Part shown: in pieces, positions 5,052-7,749 of the stretch
Numbering within the stretch: the stretch's first letter is position 1
How the letters are laid out: each line of letters opens with the position of its first letter
NCBI GenBank assembly: GCA_030618475.1
Contig: JAUXDG010000122.1
Span: 1-7,749 of the forward strand
Direction of reading: 5' to 3'
Length of the DNA: 7,749 bases
Source: Gammaproteobacteria bacterium
GTDB taxonomy: Bacteria; Pseudomonadota; Gammaproteobacteria; DSM-19610
The notes under the pieces: generated by a model
The model's database searches: none
The model's input: the letters and a program-made list of their open reading frames with translations, nothing else
Told to the model about the DNA's origin: nothing
Program-made: the position numbers and the translations under genes

Positions 5052-6992
5052 TCAACCCGACTTGGGCCAGGTAAACCTGAATATGGCGCCTTTACCTTGT
5101 TCGGATTCCAATGATATCGAACCGCCATGTTCCTGCACAATTCTCCTCACCAGCGCCAGCCCTATCCCGGTGTCGGTGCCATAGTCCTTTGCCTCCAGCG
5201 TCTGAAACATCATGAATACCTTGTCATGATATTCCGGCGCGATTCCCGGCCCATCGTCCTTTGTCGTGAATTCATAGAAACCGTCTTTATCAGACACTTT
5301 AACCCAGACATGCCCCTGTTCGCTGCCATGATGTTTGATACTGTTGCTGATAAGGTTGGCGAACACCTGGTACAGCTGCAGCCGGTCGGTTTGCAGGGTG
5401 GGCATGTCGGGGGCTATATCAACGCTGAATTCCTGCGGGGGTGACAGTGAGTCGACGATTTCGAGCAACAGCTCGGTGACATCTACGCTTTCCACGGATT
5501 GTTCTGTGCGGCCAATGCGGGAGTAATCCAACAGTCCCTCGATCAATGCGTTCATACGCTTCACGCGATCACGAAGAAGTTCCAACTGTTCACGGGTTGC
5601 CTCGGTAAGTTTTCCTTTCAGGTCTTCCTGCAACCAACCCGCCAGATTCGCAATGCCCCTCAGTGGAGCCTTGAGGTCATGCGAGGTCACATAGGCAAAT
5701 TGTTCCAGTTCTTCCGCGCGACGGTTCGCTTCCGCAGTACGCCTGACAACACGTTGTTCCAGCGTTTCATTCAGTATCTTAAGTTCCGTCTCAGCGTGCA
5801 TGCGTTCGCCAACCTCCCGGTTGAGTGCCTCATTAACGTCTGTTAACTGTGCCGTGCGCTCACGTACGAGACGCCTCACCTTGGCGGTACGCCCCATAAG
5901 TGTCGCGAGGTAAACCGTAAGCAGGGCCGTGAATGACCACCCTCCGACAAGGATACTCCATCCACTCCAGGGATCCGGCCGGAAATATCCGCGTGCCGGT
6001 CGACATCCCGCCATCCATTGCCGATTCGCAACAGTCAGGGGCTGAGTGAAATCCCAGTTACCGCGCATCTTCTCAGCTGCAAGATTTCGAAAACCAGCAT
6101 CACCGCCACGCTTTCGAGAAGCATGGTAGTAGAGATACTCTCTTCCGGCCTCGGCAGATACATTATAGATGATCATGTCGATACCGCTCGGGCTGAGATT
6201 GTCCAGAGCACGCTCAACAATATCACCAATACGGAAAATCCCCCTCGCAAACCCTCGTAGCATCTGATGTCGATGTTCAACCGTGTCGACGATGGTATCT
6301 TCATCGTCATGATGATCGCCATCTGATTGCTCTTTATTATAGACAGGCAGCTGCGCCACAAAACCGAATTCCCCAATATCTTTCCGTTTAAGCGGGATAG
6401 GCGATGAAACCAGCATCTTCCCCAAATCCCAGGTCTCCAGCAAGGTCCGGAATATCGCAGAGTCAGAGGCCAGATCGAGGCCAAGCACTTCCTTTTTGAG
6501 TTGGTAGGGTTGCACATAGAGGACAGGGAAATGTATTGCGCGTTTTTCCGCCTGGACCAAATTCCCTTCCGAGTCACGTTCATAGATCTGAAATTTTGGA
6601 AAACTGCGGCGCGCTTCCTCTTCAAACGCCGTGCGCTGGTCCCCGACAATCCGCGGGATCCATTCCAGTGCCTCTATACTGCCAAAACGCTTCAGTGCCG
6701 GACCGACAAACTTGCGGAACTCCCGTCGGCCGGTCCATGGAGATGCATCGATGAAACTGCCGATGTCCTGGACTACCCCAAGTGTGTTTTCGAATTCGCG
6801 CTGAATGACCAGAACACGGTCTCTGGCCGCAGCCTGGAAGGCAATTTGTACTCGCTGGCGTTCCCAGTCAGCGACCGCACGAAACAAAAGCCAGGTGACA
6901 GTGAAACTGAAGATTGCGACCAAGGCAATGGGAATGTAACTGCGCCACTGGGATTCTGGCCCGGTTGTTGTTTTCGTGTACGTGATCGGCAT
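5052..6992 (-). CDS. CHASE-domain membrane sensor histidine kinase
   Basis: This 646-residue inner-membrane sensor kinase has a short N-terminal tail, a first membrane segment at ~18-40, a periplasmic CHASE domain at ~70-315 (hallmark LEWIPRI at 109-115), and a second membrane segment at ~344-366. A charged, probably coiled-coil linker follows at ~370-430, then HisKA with phospho-acceptor H438 (TSHDLKAPLRG). The catalytic ATPase domain has an N box NLISNSIKHHG (546-556), G1 DDGPGI (579-584) and G2 GTDTGIGLALV (605-615). No PAS or GAF domain and no receiver are present. CHASE domains sense small ligands such as cytokinins or other compounds, but the ligand here is unknown. The periplasmic part contains an acidic, His-rich stretch at ~224-242. 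The ATG at 6992 lies 2 bases after the upstream kinase stop, and the gene ends just before the response regulator, so the three appear co-transcribed. Length and architecture are normal for the class. Confidence 0.93.
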   Translation of the reverse strand: MPITYTKTTTGPESQWRSYIPIALVAIFSFTVTWLLFRAVADWERQRVQIAFQAAARDRVLVIQREFENTLGVVQDIGSFIDASPWTGRREFRKFVGPALKRFGSIEALEWIPRIVGDQRTAFEEEARRSFPKFQIYERDSEGNLVQAEKRAIHFPVLYVQPYQLKKEVLGLDLASDSAIFRTLLETWDLGKMLVSSPIPLKRKDIGEFGFVAQLPVYNKEQSDGDHHDDEDTIVDTVEHRHQMLRGFARGIFRIGDIVERALDNLSPSGIDMIIYNVSAEAGREYLYYHASRKRGGDAGFRNLAAEKMRGNWDFTQPLTVANRQWMAGCRPARGYFRPDPWSGWSILVGGWSFTALLTVYLATLMGRTAKVRRLVRERTAQLTDVNEALNREVGERMHAETELKILNETLEQRVVRRTAEANRRAEELEQFAYVTSHDLKAPLRGIANLAGWLQEDLKGKLTEATREQLELLRDRVKRMNALIEGLLDYSRIGRTEQSVESVDVTELLLEIVDSLSPPQEFSVDIAPDMPTLQTDRLQLYQVFANLISNSIKHHGSEQGHVWVKVSDKDGFYEFTTKDDGPGIAPEYHDKVFMMFQTLEAKDYGTDTGIGLALVRRIVQEHGGSISLESEQGKGAIFRFTWPKSG

Positions 6993-6994
6993 CT

Positions 6995-7749
6995 CTATAC
7001 TTGATCCAGAATACCCGGATTCGGCGGATAACGCTCTTTGATCCGTCGACTCACCTGTTGCACTATATCTCTAACGGTATGCTCGATCGCCCAGTTGGCG
7101 ATAACCGGAACCTGCGCCTTGTCCGCCAGGTTCAGTAGAAAAGACTGCAAGTCCCAGATGGCATCCAGCTGTTCCAGATAGCGCGACGATCCGCGATCGG
7201 GCTGCTCGCGACTGCGCCATGAAAGCTGATTCCTCAATTGCTGCCTGGTTGTAACGGCCAGCATGACCGGCACGACTACCGCGTTCCGGCTGGCTTTGAG
7301 CAAATCCAGTTTGGAGGGCACTATATGTACACCATCGATGATAATATCGTGGCGCTCCTTGACTGCACGTGCAATTGTTGCCTCGAGGGCCGATTTAACA
7401 TTGTCGAACTGGGCTAGAAAGCCGGCGATCGTCGGATTATCGGTTTCCCGCTTGCGATCCGCAGTGTCCATCGCAGGGAGACCCCGCCATGCCTCGAAAC
7501 TTGAATAGCCAAGCGTTGGTACCACGTGCGGGGCCAGATAACACTTTATTATCTCCCGCATTATATCCGTAGACTGGGTGCGCACCACATCCAGCAGGTA
7601 AGCCAGTTCGGTGCTGACGGTACTTTTGCCTGTTCCGGTTGCTCCACCTACCAGTATGATCAGTGGCTCGCCGCTGTTCTCGAACTGGAGCCTGGAGAGA
7701 TAGTTATCAGCTGCCTCTATCGAACAGTATCGTTTGAGTGATTGATGGA
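6995..7749 (-). CDS. 2-phosphoglycerate kinase-like P-loop kinase (N-terminus off window)
   Basis: This is a P-loop small-molecule kinase of the type annotated as 2-phosphoglycerate kinase. The frame runs open to the right edge, so the N-terminus is missing. The GTG at 7588 is internal, because the Walker A loop GGATGTGKST lies upstream of it, at 7619-7648, preceded by EPLIILV. After it come STELAYLLDV, a QSTDIMREII segment, the second conserved site IIIDGVHIVPSK (~7314-7349), an Arg-rich stretch WRSREQPDRG and the VPVIANWAIEHTV tail. In characterised archaeal members the enzyme makes 2,3-bisphosphoglycerate from 2-phosphoglycerate. In bacteria the substrate is uncertain, so the name describes the family rather than a proven reaction. 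Members often carry an N-terminal ATP-cone, which cannot be checked here. The stop is 2 bases from the histidine kinase start, suggesting one operon. Confidence 0.82.
   Translation of the reverse strand, partial: HQSLKRYCSIEAADNYLSRLQFENSGEPLIILVGGATGTGKSTVSTELAYLLDVVRTQSTDIMREIIKCYLAPHVVPTLGYSSFEAWRGLPAMDTADRKRETDNPTIAGFLAQFDNVKSALEATIARAVKERHDIIIDGVHIVPSKLDLLKASRNAVVVPVMLAVTTRQQLRNQLSWRSREQPDRGSSRYLEQLDAIWDLQSFLLNLADKAQVPVIANWAIEHTVRDIVQQVSRRIKERYPPNPGILDQV

Noticed and set aside
5011..5055. TTG start at 5055 overlapping the histidine kinase stop (TTGA) for the response regulator.
   Set aside because: The 15 added residues are not typical of receiver domains; the ATG at 5010 fits the fold start, although coupling through the TTG cannot be excluded.
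6995..7588. GTG at 7588 as the start of the P-loop kinase.
   Set aside because: It would delete the Walker A loop, which is in frame upstream at 7619-7648; the frame stays open to the window edge.

Overview
The window looks like part of a chromosome of a respiring or redox-versatile proteobacterium, most likely gammaproteobacterial. This is inferred from protein style and gene content, not from any marker gene. It is almost entirely coding. It holds two tightly packed gene sets that face each other and meet at a 26-base spacer near position 4574-4599. There is no intergenic stretch long enough to hide another gene, and no RNA gene, insertion sequence or CRISPR array is visible.

Plus strand, 1-4573: five genes joined by 1- or 4-base stop/start overlaps, so probably one translationally coupled operon that began upstream of the window. 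They encode a complex I / group 4 hydrogenase-like NuoB subunit (5' end missing), separate NuoC and NuoD subunits, a 609-residue iron-sulfur flavoprotein that joins a NuoI-like two-cluster ferredoxin region to a GltD-type NAD(P)H/FAD oxidoreductase, and a ferritin-like di-iron protein. The NuoD-like subunit is the most unusual. It has neither the four-cysteine Ni-Fe ligand set of hydrogenases nor the Tyr/His pair that binds quinone in complex I. It keeps one cysteine of each hydrogenase pair, with Asp and Glu in the partner positions. The arm therefore resembles an energy-converting hydrogenase-related complex whose NADH module (NuoE/F/G) has been replaced by a GltD-type flavoprotein. The proton- or ion-pumping membrane subunits (NuoA/H/J/K/L/M/N types) are not in the window and would have to lie upstream or elsewhere.

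Minus strand, 7749-4600: three genes read right to left as one unit. They encode a P-loop kinase of the 2-phosphoglycerate kinase type (N-terminus off the window edge, Walker A visible), a membrane CHASE-domain histidine kinase starting 2 bases after it, and a stand-alone CheY/Rcp1-like response regulator. Phosphate probably flows from the histidine kinase to the regulator. How the small-molecule kinase fits is unknown. This half looks less GC-rich than the plus-strand operon.

The two halves have no demonstrated functional link; the convergent layout argues for separate transcription.
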